A DNA stretch of 64,000 nucleotides, from the NCBI GenBank assembly GCA_027858965.1, contig JAQIBS010000056.1:1-64000 (forward strand). The letters are read 5' to 3'. The notes below the pieces were generated by a model. The model had not been told where the DNA came from and made no database searches. It was given only the letters and a program-made list of their open reading frames with translations. The stretch comes from Kiritimatiellia bacterium (GTDB taxonomy: Bacteria; Verrucomicrobiota; Kiritimatiellia; RFP12; UBA1067). The position numbers and the translations under genes were made by a program. The first letter of the stretch is position 1; every line of letters starts with the position of its first letter. This document shows positions 7,032 through 16,116 of this stretch, one piece after another.

Positions 7032-7229
7032 TCAAATAATACTATCATCTGTAATATTGGGAGAATTGACATCGCGGAGATAAGACAGATTGCCATTATT
7101 CCATACTGCATGTGAATGATTCCCTCCACAGTTACCATTAATGTCGAATAGCAATTCACGACGACCTGGACTTTCCCTGTGGATGAATTTTTCTCCCGTA
7201 TTTGGATTCGCCCATTTTACTTCGTTCAT
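7032..7229 (-). CDS. 65-residue hypothetical protein, first gene after the sigma54-type promoter
   Basis: The ATG follows AAAGGAG by 7 bases, so the frame is very probably real. The protein is polar, Asn/Gly/His-rich (GNCGGNHSHAVWNNGN) and ends in SPNITDDSII, without a signal peptide or membrane segment. It begins about 46 bases downstream of the predicted start of transcription for the sigma54-like promoter at 7285-7301. The terminator-like hairpin at 6880-6917 follows it, so it may be expressed alone or as the lead gene of the long unit. No function can be assigned. Confidence 0.65.
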   Translation of the reverse strand: MNEVKWANPNTGEKFIHRESPGRRELLFDINGNCGGNHSHAVWNNGNLSYLRDVNSPNITDDSII

Positions 7230-7284
7230 TATTTATCTCCTTTCAATTTCCCAGCCCATTGCTGAGATTTTATGGTTTTGATAA

Positions 7285-7301
7285 CGCAGAGGGTGTGCCA
7301 A
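7285..7301 (-). promoter_or_regulatory. Sigma54-type (-24/-12) promoter for the leftward operon
   Basis: On the minus strand TTGGCACACCCTCTGCG matches the -24 element TTGGCAC exactly, and has TGC at the -12 position with the required 10 bases between GG and GC. A transcript would start near 7275, about 46 bases before the 65-residue gene. Sigma54 promoters need an activator ATPase; one with a GSFTGA loop is encoded at 13816-15921. Confidence 0.6.
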
Positions 7302-7845
7302 ACTCCCTTTTTCTCTCTAACATGTTGCAATATAAATACTTATATTTTTTATAATATATAGACGTATAGAACCACATATATTAGCAAGTGGTTTGTTTTA
7401 CCTGCCGCAAACGCATATGTATTAGCAAGAAAGATTATGCACCTAAGTTCAATTTAACTGATGATAAAATCGGTTTTTATTGCGAAGCGATGGTATTTAT
7501 GCATGAAGGGATGAAGGAAGGGGCTGGATTGGATCAAAATGGTCGTGCAGTTCAGGTACTTGATGATGGCTCCGTATTCCACGACAGCTCCGATATTCAC
7601 CTTTTTTCAGGCCTGCATCTATGATCTTGTTCCCCTATCGACGGAGTGCTCAACGAAAATACGCTATCAGCTGAAACCACAAAGGTAGCAGAAGTTCAAG
7701 ATACTCGCTAATGCATATCAATTAGCCAGAGCCCAGAATGCGTTAGCAGTAAACTAAGATGTATTAGTCGCAAATCAATATATAATGAAACATCCCATTG
7801 CATTAACATCATAACCAGCTATCATACAGCATCTTACCAACGACA
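7302..7845. other. AT-rich divergent intergenic region without a convincing gene
   Basis: This 540-base stretch separates the two divergent operons. An open frame on the plus strand (7388-7624) starts with GTG, has no ribosome binding site and resembles nothing I know, so I do not call it a gene. Several related words (ATTAGCAAG, GTTAGCAGT, ATTAGTCGC) recur, which may reflect decayed coding sequence or activator sites. Enhancer-type binding sites for a sigma54 activator would be expected here, but I cannot define one. Confidence 0.4.
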
Positions 7846-7875
7846 GTGACAGTTTGGCACGAAATCTGTTATAAT
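7846..7875 (+). promoter_or_regulatory. Overlapping sigma54-like and sigma70-like promoters for the ABC/regulator operon
   Basis: TTGGCAC at 7854-7860, five bases, then CTGTT gives a -24/-12 promoter with a perfect -24 element and GT instead of GC at -12. A sigma70 reading is also possible: GTGACA at 7846-7851 and TATAAT at 7870-7875, 18 bases apart. The ABC ATPase gene starts at 7945. Confidence 0.5.
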
Positions 7876-7944
7876 TATATCTTAGCGGGTAACGATTGAA
7901 CAGTTCTACAACAACAATTAATGTATTTGATTACCGGATGATAT

Positions 7945-8715
7945 ATGATAGATGCTAACAATTTAACTCTGACTTTTTCTCAGGGGAAAAGTGAGCTGAA
8001 AGTACTCTCTGAGCTCAGCTTTCATGCAGCTATAGGAGAAATCGTTAGTGTAATAGGTCCTTCTGGTTGCGGTAAGACATCCTTGCTAAATATTTTTGCC
8101 GGATTGCTGACTCCTTCCTGTGGTACTGTCAAAATAAATGGCTCATTTGCCGCGAAGGCACGCAAAGAACAGCTATCTTCATACGTTTTTCAAAAACCAG
8201 TCATGTTCGAATGGCGGACACTTCTAAAGAATGTTCTTCTTCCATCTGAGCTTAAGAGTAGCTACCTAAGGGATATTAGCTGGGAAAGTCGAGCGGACGA
8301 GCTGCTTAATTTAATGGGTATGAGCGAATTCAAGCATTATTATCCACATCAGGTGTCGGGCGGGATGCAGGCCAGAGCTTCTTTGGCCAGAGCATATTTA
8401 ACTGATCCAAAAGTTCTGTTGATGGATGAACCTTTTGCGAGTTTAGATCAAATCACTCGGGACAAAATGAGCTTGGCTCTTCTGGATATGAATAAACGCA
8501 ACCAAGCCACTGTTGTTTTTGTGACGCATTCCATTGAAGAGGCTGTTTTCATATCAGATCGCGTTTACCTCATGTCTCCTTTACCATCTACTTTTGAACT
8601 GATCCTTGAAATCAATTTTCAGAAAGAGCGAAAACTCGAATTGCGGGATACAAGCGAGTTTATTGAGTATACTCGAATTCTGAGGAAAAAACTGGAGGGC
8701 AATGGCTATGACTAA
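7945..8715 (+). CDS. ABC transporter ATP-binding protein, nitrate/sulfonate/thiamine-precursor type
   Basis: This 256-residue cytoplasmic ATPase energises import by the neighbouring permease. It has Walker A GPSGCGKTS (about residue 38), the ABC signature VSGGMQARASLARAY (about 137), Walker B VLLMDEPFASLD, and the switch His in VTHSIEEA. Length and motifs fit the SsuB/TauB/ThiZ group that works with NMT1/THI5-like binding proteins. It overlaps the permease start by 14 bases. It opens a six-gene unit in which every junction abuts or overlaps, so strong translational coupling is expected. The substrate is not determined. Confidence 0.92.
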   Translation: MIDANNLTLTFSQGKSELKVLSELSFHAAIGEIVSVIGPSGCGKTSLLNIFAGLLTPSCGTVKINGSFAAKARKEQLSSYVFQKPVMFEWRTLLKNVLLPSELKSSYLRDISWESRADELLNLMGMSEFKHYYPHQVSGGMQARASLARAYLTDPKVLLMDEPFASLDQITRDKMSLALLDMNKRNQATVVFVTHSIEEAVFISDRVYLMSPLPSTFELILEINFQKERKLELRDTSEFIEYTRILRKKLEGNGYD

Positions 8716-9481
8716 TAAGACCTCCAAATTCAGTATCAGCTTCTATGTCCTTCCTCTTATAGCCTTGATTATATTTGTTCTGGCATGGGAGTTTCTATGT
8801 ATAACCATTCCGGTGAAAGAGTATATTGTTCCCGCACCAAGTGTTGTGGCGAAGACATTTGCGCTGCACAATCAAAGCTTGTGGACTGACTTTTACATAA
8901 CAGCAATTGAGGCTGTTCTTGGCTTTCTACTGGCGAACCTTTTATCTCTGATCACCGCCGTCTGCTTCACCGTGTCGCCTCTGACACGCCGAATCTTCTA
9001 TCCTTATACGGTTGCCCTAAAGTCAATCCCCCTGATTGCTCTGGCACCCTTGCTGGTGCTCTGGTTTGGCTACGGAATTGTAGGCAAAGTCTTTATGTCA
9101 GCGATCATCGCTTATTTTCCTTTAGTGGTAAATGCGACCACAGGGCTCAATGAAATTGACCGTGAGCGGTTAGCCCTGATGGAGTCACTGTCTGCTGGCA
9201 AAATGGAAATACTTATGAAACTTCGGTTTCCCTCGGCAATGCCGCACATATTTGCCGCCCTGAAAATATCCACAAGCCTTGCCGTTGTTGGGGCAATCGT
9301 TGCTGAGCTCACTGGTGCGACGAGGGGGCTGGGTTTTACTATTTTAATGGCCTCATACAACATCGATACGCCTTTATTGTTTTGTGCGATTATCTTGGCC
9401 GCACTCATAGGAATCACTTTTTTTGGGGCGATGTGCCTCTTGGAATCAACCATAGGAAAGAAATACAAAAGGAGCATCTAA
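8702..9481 (+). CDS. ABC transporter permease, SsuC/TauC-like
   Basis: This 259-residue inner-membrane protein has about six hydrophobic helices. The coupling-loop region is typical of binding-protein-dependent permeases (residues about 155-185, ...GLNEIDRERLALMESLSAGKMEI). It should form a homodimeric channel with the ATPase encoded immediately upstream. The stop codon is followed directly by the start of the first binding-protein gene. The two binding proteins that follow suggest it imports one or two related small organic molecules, such as thiamine precursors, sulfonates or similar. Confidence 0.9.
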   Translation: MAMTNKTSKFSISFYVLPLIALIIFVLAWEFLCITIPVKEYIVPAPSVVAKTFALHNQSLWTDFYITAIEAVLGFLLANLLSLITAVCFTVSPLTRRIFYPYTVALKSIPLIALAPLLVLWFGYGIVGKVFMSAIIAYFPLVVNATTGLNEIDRERLALMESLSAGKMEILMKLRFPSAMPHIFAALKISTSLAVVGAIVAELTGATRGLGFTILMASYNIDTPLLFCAIILAALIGITFFGAMCLLESTIGKKYKRSI

Positions 9482-10543
9482 ATGAAGCATCTCAACCGTC
9501 TGCTAACACTATTGATCGCAGCTTCAGTCATATTCATGTCTGGTTGCGGTAAAGCGCCCGATGATCAGGAATCAAAATCTCCTTCGATTCATCAGGAGAA
9601 CATAAATTTTCGACTGAAATGGCTCATTTACAGTTCGTTTGCTCCACACTTCGTCGCAGTAGAAAAGGGCTATCATGAAGAAAACGGACTGAAGGTCACC
9701 ATCAACCCGGGCGGCCCTGGATTAGATCCTATCCGGCTGATCGCATCAGGATCAGATCTTGTTGGCCTCGCAAGTTATGATCAGATATTAGCAGCCAGAG
9801 AAAAGGGAATTCCGGTCATTGCAATAGCGGAAGATACAACTAAGTCTGGCGTTGGTTTCATGAGCTTGAAGGAATCAAACATTAAGAAACCGGAAGATTT
9901 TATTGGCCGAAAAGTCGGCGTCATGCCTGGTACAGATAAAGGCACCATGTACGAAGCGCTGATGAGCAAGGTGGGTATTGACAGGTCTAAAATTGAAGAG
10001 ATCCCAATTGGGTTTAATCTCATATTGCTGTTTGAGAAAAAAATCGAAGTTTTTCCCGCATTTATTTCGAACCAGCCCATCGTCGCAAAAAACAAAGGGT
10101 TTGAGGTTAATATTGTGGACCCTTACGAATATGGAGTTAGACCAGGGGGAAATGTCTATTTCACATCAGAAGAAAAATTGAAAAGCAATCGAGATGTCCT
10201 GAAGCGTTTTCTCAAAGGAGAAATGAAGGCGATTGCGGTTAGTCAGAAAATGCCTGACGGTGATGTGGTAGATATGGTTATGAAGTATAACCCCAAGCTG
10301 AATAAACAAACGGAGATAGAAATTTGGCAGGCAACTAAGCCAATGCTGCTACAATCTGACACCTCATTGATCGGAAAAATGAGTCCGGCTACATGGAAGC
10401 ACACAGCGGAAATCGCTCTTAATTACGGATTACTGAAAAAGAAAGCTGATATTGAATCATGCTTCACAAATGAGCTTGTCGAAGAAATTCACAGTGAGGG
10501 CTTTACAGATGAGGTGCTTGCAGAAATAAGCCAAAGTAAATAA
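9482..10543 (+). CDS. NMT1/THI5-like solute-binding lipoprotein, first copy
   Basis: This 353-residue protein has an N-terminal signal with a lipobox (FMSGC, Cys at about residue 22), so it should be anchored at the membrane and capture substrate for the importer. The body shows the NMT1-type pattern: LKWLIYSSFAPHFVAVEKGYHEENGL, an INPGGPG motif, IASGSDLVGLASYDQI and GRKVGVMPGTDKGTMYEALM. This fold binds pyrimidine precursors, nitrate, alkanesulfonates and similar ligands. The stop overlaps the start of the next binding protein (TAATG). Two binding proteins in series suggest two ligands or a sensing role for one of them. Confidence 0.88.
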   Translation: MKHLNRLLTLLIAASVIFMSGCGKAPDDQESKSPSIHQENINFRLKWLIYSSFAPHFVAVEKGYHEENGLKVTINPGGPGLDPIRLIASGSDLVGLASYDQILAAREKGIPVIAIAEDTTKSGVGFMSLKESNIKKPEDFIGRKVGVMPGTDKGTMYEALMSKVGIDRSKIEEIPIGFNLILLFEKKIEVFPAFISNQPIVAKNKGFEVNIVDPYEYGVRPGGNVYFTSEEKLKSNRDVLKRFLKGEMKAIAVSQKMPDGDVVDMVMKYNPKLNKQTEIEIWQATKPMLLQSDTSLIGKMSPATWKHTAEIALNYGLLKKKADIESCFTNELVEEIHSEGFTDEVLAEISQSK

Positions 10544-11508
10544 TGAGGATATTGCAATTTTTTTCTATAATGGCCCTTTTGTTTTCCGCTGGGTGTGAAA
10601 AGCAAAAAGACGCTCGTCATTTAGCTAAGATTAATGTCCAACTGGGGTGGCAGGTTAATGCTAATTCCGCTGGTCAAATTGTCGCGCTCGAGAAAGGGTA
10701 CTACAGAGAGGTGGGACTTGATGTAGAACTGTTTCCCGGAGGGCTTAACAACCCTTCTATCCAGGCAGTTGCATCCGGTAGCGTCGACGTTGGTTTCGCC
10801 AACAGTCCGGACTTGATTGTTAAGGCGCGGGATGCAGGGGCTCCACTCAAGATTCTAGCGGTGATCCATCAGCAAAGTTATCACGGTTTCTTTGCGAGAG
10901 AAGACTCCGGCATCAAATGTCCGAAGGACTGGGAGGGGAAACGCATCGGAGTAAAATTCGGCAGCCCAACCTACCTGTATTATCAGGCGATATGTCGAAA
11001 ATTGAAAATTGATAGAAAACTCATTAAAGAAGTGCCTATAAAATACGGGCTAATTCCTTTTCTGAACGGAGACTTGGACGTTTATCCGGGAGCACTTACG
11101 AATGAAAAGATCGCGATAGAAAAAGAAGGTATAAAGTTGCGTGTCATCAAACCTTCTGACTACGGCATATCTACATGGGGCAATGTCGTATTTACGTCTG
11201 AGTTGGCCATCTCCAACCGCGGCCAGGATCTGAAGAAATTCGTGCAGGCCACGATAAGAGGGTGGAAATTCTGCCTTTCGCAGAACCATGAGGAAGAAGT
11301 TTTAGAATTTTTAAAGAAGCACTCTTCAAAAATTGATATAGAGAAGGAAAGGATCGCACTCAGAGAAACAGTCAAACTGGTTTCTTCCAAAGAAATTGGA
11401 ACTGTGGACACCGAAGAGCTTAGCGATATCATTGAGCAACTGAAAGAAAGTGGTCTAATCAGCGAGAGTATGACTACGGATCAACTATTGATAAAGGAAC
11501 AGTGGTAA
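10543..11508 (+). CDS. NMT1/THI5-like solute-binding lipoprotein, second copy
   Basis: This 321-residue paralogue of the upstream protein has a lipobox (LFSAGC, Cys at about residue 18). It shares the scaffold: VQLGWQVNANSAGQIVALEKGYYREVGLDVELFPGG, VASGSVDVGFANSPDLIVKARDAG and GKRIGVKFGSPTYLYYQ. The ligand pocket segments differ from the first copy, so a different ligand is likely. Its end overlaps the methyltransferase-kinase gene by 7 bases. It could also serve as the periplasmic sensor for the kinase-like protein, although that protein has no membrane segment. Confidence 0.87.
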   Translation: MRILQFFSIMALLFSAGCEKQKDARHLAKINVQLGWQVNANSAGQIVALEKGYYREVGLDVELFPGGLNNPSIQAVASGSVDVGFANSPDLIVKARDAGAPLKILAVIHQQSYHGFFAREDSGIKCPKDWEGKRIGVKFGSPTYLYYQAICRKLKIDRKLIKEVPIKYGLIPFLNGDLDVYPGALTNEKIAIEKEGIKLRVIKPSDYGISTWGNVVFTSELAISNRGQDLKKFVQATIRGWKFCLSQNHEEEVLEFLKKHSSKIDIEKERIALRETVKLVSSKEIGTVDTEELSDIIEQLKESGLISESMTTDQLLIKEQW

Positions 11509-13823
11509 CTATGGACAGAAACGCGATTCAAAAGGCGATTAAATCGATTCGTTGCAATGCACTGACTGCTGTCGCTGAAATAATCAAGATTCGTGTGGAC
11601 GAATCGGTGTACCCTGATGGACTCTCCAAAGAACTTCTTGAGGATAGATGTAGCGAGTCCTTAGAGCTAACGCTTCAAAAGTATTTATTACCTCGCTTGA
11701 ACGAAATATCTCCCTCAGATTCTTTTTCTAAGCTTACCCGAGATATTTTAGGCTGGAAAAGCCACGATTTCAATTCTCTTTCTCCCGCATTATGGGATCT
11801 AACATCTACATGGAGTCCAAGGGACAAATGGTATGAAGAAGCTTTTCTTCTCATACCTTCATATTTAATGAAACGACCAGACACCACAATTTTGGATGTG
11901 GGTTCCGGTACTGGAATAGTACCAAGAATATTGAATCAGTTGGGGTTTATAGGAAAAGTAATCGCCGTAGAGCCTGAGAAAGGATGGTGCAACCACTTAA
12001 AATCTCTGGGATTTCCCAACCTTTGCATAGTAAATGAGACACTGGGAAATGCTAGTTCATTGGTTGACCCTAATTCATGTAATCTCGTGACAAGCTTAAT
12101 GGTGGGGCACCATATAAAGAACAAGAATACATATTTCGACTTCATATCTTCATCTCTAAAGAGAAATGGGCTCTTTATTCATATGGACAAAATGGAGAAA
12201 TGGTCCGAATCCGAAGAAACAAAAGTCTGCAATTATCTATTTACTAGCTCTGATCTTATCAAACTCCATGCAGTAGGTCCATTTAAACAGCAACCTCATC
12301 CCTCCAGCGTCCCCGAGTACCTTGTGCCCCCTCATGTTAGCCTAAAATGTGCGGAAAGTGCAGGGCTCAATCCTAAATCAGTTATGATTCTTTCAGAGAA
12401 AATTTGTCTATTCCAATTGGATAAGCAAGATTTACGAAAAGAAGAATTGACATTCTTCAGTTGTGTACAAAATCTAAAAGGCCGCATCCGGAAAGTCTAT
12501 CTTGAGGGAACTCATACCAAAACACCTGAAAACCCGTTTCATACAATCTTAAACTCAAGTGATGAGGTTGAAGTGCAACCACGTTACAAACTGCCATTTA
12601 ATGAGTATTTGGAAAAGCATTTAGGTGTCAAGGAGATTGATTTCCTTGTCTACAATTGTGATAAATTGCAGTTTACTAATACAACAAAGGGGATCACATT
12701 TTCTGCGCATAATTCACACGATAAACATAGGGCGCTTCTGAATATGGCGAAGATCTTCATTTCAATGTTAGAGAAGACGAACAATGCTTGCAGAGATGAA
12801 ATATTCCAGGCTATATTTAAATATGGATTATTACTTTCGCAAAGAGATTTTGACAACCAGACTTTAACTATTATTGATAGCTTATTGAAACGAAAAAAGA
12901 AGCATGACGGTGATGTGATTCCTCTCTTTTCAAACCATTGTATTAATTCGTCTTGTGACCGAATACTAATTATATCCGCTCGCACATGTGACTATTTCAG
13001 TTCCGATATTGGGGCGCCAATCAGTGTTATTGGGCTTGCAGTTCTTAGCCCCTTGAGTATAACAGCGTGCGAAATAGCTGATATTGAGCAAACGACAGGG
13101 AAACTTAGAGCTCTATTGGAGGTGGCTGCTGACCCTGTTGCCGAAATGGAATTTTACCCAGAAGCTTCTGTTAAGTTTGATAGAATAGGCGAAGAACGCG
13201 GGAAATTTGCTCCATTGCATGTAGTAAAAAAGAAAATAAGGGAGATTCTTCGAATCTTGGACCGAGGAGCTACAGATGACATTTCTGAAGGGATAGCATA
13301 CCTAGATAAAATGCAAAGAGATTTAGATTTCATTCATTCGGTTCAAGATGGAAACCGAATAGCTGTTCATTATATGGACCACACGTGCTTTGTCGACTTT
13401 ATCTCAAAGGTAATTGATGAGTTTGCGAAGATGTTTGCCCTCCCAAGTATCTCTTTAACATTTTCAGACAGCAGTAATTTTGAGTGCTTTGTATCAAAAG
13501 ACGCAATCAAGTTAATTATCTGCGAAATAGTCGTAAACCTACGTGAGCATGCCAACATAAGCAAAGTTGTTATGAAGCTAACCCTAGACGATTCCTTTAT
13601 CAAGCTTGATGTTCAAAACGCAAGCCTTAACAGGGGGAAACTGGAGAATATAATAGATATACAAAAGAGAAGAGGTAAACCGAGGATGCATGGTTTTTAT
13701 GTAATTGAAATGGCCCAAAAGTCCTTAGGGCTTAACTACTGGAATGCAACCGTAGACGATCAAAAGAACTACCTAACTATTACTTACCCAATAGCAAAAA
13801 GGAGAATACACAACAATGCTTGA
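11502..13823 (+). CDS. SAM-methyltransferase fused to a histidine-kinase-like ATPase
   Basis: This 773-residue protein has no signal peptide or membrane helix. A class I methyltransferase domain lies at about 120-245, with motif I TTILDVGSGTGIVPRIL, an acidic VEPEKGW at the end of the next strand, and a late VTSLMVGHHI stretch. The middle is unrecognised. The C-terminus (about 640-773) looks like a GHKL ATPase: an N-box-like EIVVNLREHA resembling RsbW-type enzymes, then a glycine-poor lid and HGFYVIEMAQKSLG. A helical stretch with His at about 569 precedes it. It lies between the binding proteins and the sigma54 activator, overlapping both genes. A sensor kinase partner for the activator is the natural reading; the methyltransferase may make the signal reversible or sense a methyl donor. 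The combination is unusual. Confidence 0.75.
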   Translation: MVTMDRNAIQKAIKSIRCNALTAVAEIIKIRVDESVYPDGLSKELLEDRCSESLELTLQKYLLPRLNEISPSDSFSKLTRDILGWKSHDFNSLSPALWDLTSTWSPRDKWYEEAFLLIPSYLMKRPDTTILDVGSGTGIVPRILNQLGFIGKVIAVEPEKGWCNHLKSLGFPNLCIVNETLGNASSLVDPNSCNLVTSLMVGHHIKNKNTYFDFISSSLKRNGLFIHMDKMEKWSESEETKVCNYLFTSSDLIKLHAVGPFKQQPHPSSVPEYLVPPHVSLKCAESAGLNPKSVMILSEKICLFQLDKQDLRKEELTFFSCVQNLKGRIRKVYLEGTHTKTPENPFHTILNSSDEVEVQPRYKLPFNEYLEKHLGVKEIDFLVYNCDKLQFTNTTKGITFSAHNSHDKHRALLNMAKIFISMLEKTNNACRDEIFQAIFKYGLLLSQRDFDNQTLTIIDSLLKRKKKHDGDVIPLFSNHCINSSCDRILIISARTCDYFSSDIGAPISVIGLAVLSPLSITACEIADIEQTTGKLRALLEVAADPVAEMEFYPEASVKFDRIGEERGKFAPLHVVKKKIREILRILDRGATDDISEGIAYLDKMQRDLDFIHSVQDGNRIAVHYMDHTCFVDFISKVIDEFAKMFALPSISLTFSDSSNFECFVSKDAIKLIICEIVVNLREHANISKVVMKLTLDDSFIKLDVQNASLNRGKLENIIDIQKRRGKPRMHGFYVIEMAQKSLGLNYWNATVDDQKNYLTITYPIAKRRIHNNA

Positions 13824-15921
13824 TGTTAAAATACTGGTATGGGATGACTATGATCTTTCGTGGTTTGTTCCTATCGTAAGAAAAATACGCGAGATATGTC
13901 CCGAATGGGTTTTCGATGCTTTGTGTAAAGATGATGATTCTCGGGCGGGTAGTCACAAACTGGCTTCGTCTTTCGCAGACATTTATGAAGAATGTACTCG
14001 TGATAAATTGACCGAGACAGAAAGAAGTGTACGGGTCGTATTTGAATTATATCATGCAAGAACGATTCTGAATGCCGATTTCAATCAGTATCCTGTTTTG
14101 GTTTCTGATCTAAAGCTTGATCCATTCACTTATGGAGGTTCGTATGATGATAAACAATCAGGGATCCATGAAGCAATTTCAAACTATAATGATTGCATTT
14201 TAGATGAATTTGGTGCTCTGGTTTTAGGAGCAAAGTACAACGAAGAGTGCCCAGATGGAACTATTATTATAGTGTCAGATCATGTTGCCAGTGAAAACAA
14301 AAGAAATTCACTAATGACTCTTGAAGGCCAACACACAACAGCAGTAATAAATAAAGGATTGATTCCTCACTACACAACTGATTCGTGCCCTGATGCCCAT
14401 AATGTTTCTACCGTTGAGTATGTTGCACAGCTAGTCATCGGTAGCATCCTTCGATGGAAAAACATAAAGGAACTTGAAAAAGCAAAGCTAAATCTGGAAT
14501 CAATGAAAAAACAGAAAGCAACGATTCAAAAGAATCTAGCAAGAGAAAAGGCTATAAACAAGACATTAAAAAACCAGATAGCCCTTGGAAAAGGAGAGCA
14601 GATTATTGGCGACTCTGAAGCCATGCATAATGTTTACCGCGAGATCTATCTTAATGCTATATGTCCAACAGAACCCAACATCTTCATTCATGGAGAATCA
14701 GGAACGGGGAAAGAGCTTGTTGCAAAACAACTTCGAAGACTTAGTATAAGAAAGGACAAACCATTCTTCGCCATAAATATTGCAGCCATGCCCACACACC
14801 TCATAGAAAGTGAGTTATTTGGGCATGAAAAAGGCTCATTTACTGGGGCGCACAAACAACGAATAGGTCGCTTCGAAAAGGCAACAGACGGTATACTTTT
14901 TCTTGATGAGATCGGAGACATGCCTATGAATCTTCAAGTAAAACTACTTAGAGCTCTTCAAGAGGGTGTCATCAACAGGGTCGGTGGAAATGAGGAAATA
15001 AAAGTTGATGTTCAAGTCATTTCAGCAACGAGTTGCAATCTAAATGAAAAGGTTGCTGAGGGACTTTTTCGGATCGACCTATTTTATCGAATCAAAGCAG
15101 ACTCCCCTATCTTGATACCCCCTCTCCGAGAACGTGGTAACGATTTGATGGAACTAGTTGAATTCTATTCAAATAAGTACTCAGAAATCTTTGGATTAAA
15201 AATTGAAATATCAAATCAAACCAAACGGGCACTCCTCAATTATAGTTGGCCTGGTAATGTGCGGGAACTTGAAAATACTATTGAGGCCCTTTATAAGCGT
15301 TCTCAAACGGGAAGCAGCTCATTTGAGGATTTACCTCCAGCTATTAGAGAATCTAGCAATGCTTTGCCCTCGACATTGAATTGCGACGATAATATTGATT
15401 ATTGGACATGCCCGATTACTGACACCAGCTTTCCCAAAGAAACCGTACTCAAAGCATATGGACTTCTTTCGAAAATACTCCAAGGTGAAAAGGACAAAAT
15501 CATGCCATGTTGGATCTATTGGCAGCCTCAATCTAAAAAATATAGTGTCACTGAGAAAAAGGTAACTTCATACGGTTTTCCGAAACCTTCCGGCTCTAAA
15601 GAAAACAAAAGAGGAACTGATCTGGAAAACTGGAAAGATTTAGATCGCACGAGTGCACTGTTTGGGTTGGCGTTTTGCTATCTTTGGTGGGGCAAAGTGT
15701 GTAACTATCAAGAAAAACTAGCAGATCATGGGTTTATCAAGGGAGAGAAAAAGAAACTACGTTTATTATGCCATGCCAAGATCTTTTCAGGAAAACCCAA
15801 CGACAATGCGATGAAGAAAAAAACGGATAAAATTCTAGAGAAACTAGGCAACAATGCGTGTATTCCAGAAGAAACTCTAATTGAAAATGGAAGAAGTCTA
15901 ATAAACTGGATTAGCCCTTAG
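13816..15921 (+). CDS. Sigma54-dependent transcriptional activator with receiver-like N-terminus
   Basis: This 701-residue protein has a diverged receiver-like region (1-215): acidic pair ILVWDD at 7-12, VLVSDLKL near 95, IIIVSDH near 155 and an INKG Lys near 178. A coiled-coil linker (about 215-255) follows. The AAA+ domain (about 260-500) has Walker A GESGTGKE, the sigma54-contact loop GSFTGA, Walker B GILFLDEIGD, and PGNVRELE in the lid. The GSFTGA loop replaces the usual GAFTGA Ala with Ser. After about residue 520 there is no obvious Fis-type helix-turn-helix; instead a 180-residue Trp/Lys-rich tail follows. It overlaps the kinase-like gene by 8 bases. It probably drives the sigma54-like promoters at 7846-7875 and 7285-7301. 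Confidence 0.88.
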   Translation: MLDVKILVWDDYDLSWFVPIVRKIREICPEWVFDALCKDDDSRAGSHKLASSFADIYEECTRDKLTETERSVRVVFELYHARTILNADFNQYPVLVSDLKLDPFTYGGSYDDKQSGIHEAISNYNDCILDEFGALVLGAKYNEECPDGTIIIVSDHVASENKRNSLMTLEGQHTTAVINKGLIPHYTTDSCPDAHNVSTVEYVAQLVIGSILRWKNIKELEKAKLNLESMKKQKATIQKNLAREKAINKTLKNQIALGKGEQIIGDSEAMHNVYREIYLNAICPTEPNIFIHGESGTGKELVAKQLRRLSIRKDKPFFAINIAAMPTHLIESELFGHEKGSFTGAHKQRIGRFEKATDGILFLDEIGDMPMNLQVKLLRALQEGVINRVGGNEEIKVDVQVISATSCNLNEKVAEGLFRIDLFYRIKADSPILIPPLRERGNDLMELVEFYSNKYSEIFGLKIEISNQTKRALLNYSWPGNVRELENTIEALYKRSQTGSSSFEDLPPAIRESSNALPSTLNCDDNIDYWTCPITDTSFPKETVLKAYGLLSKILQGEKDKIMPCWIYWQPQSKKYSVTEKKVTSYGFPKPSGSKENKRGTDLENWKDLDRTSALFGLAFCYLWWGKVCNYQEKLADHGFIKGEKKKLRLLCHAKIFSGKPNDNAMKKKTDKILEKLGNNACIPEETLIENGRSLINWISP

Positions 15922-16116
15922 AAAAAAAATCCAAGTTTAGTTGCGTCCCCAACTCGAGTAGACTCGGATTAAATTTAGATGGTTTTACGCGACTTTTTGG
16001 TAAATTATAACAACAACGACACAGGATTTAAAGGCCCCTTGTATCGCCAGATTCAGCTTTCAGGTTTAGCAGGATATCGGATACAGCCCCCTCGTCTTGC
16101 ATGACCTCACCGACAA

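Noticed and set aside
7388-7624. 78-residue plus-strand frame in the divergent region
   Set aside because: GTG start, no ribosome binding site, no family. It may be decayed sequence, but I cannot support a gene.
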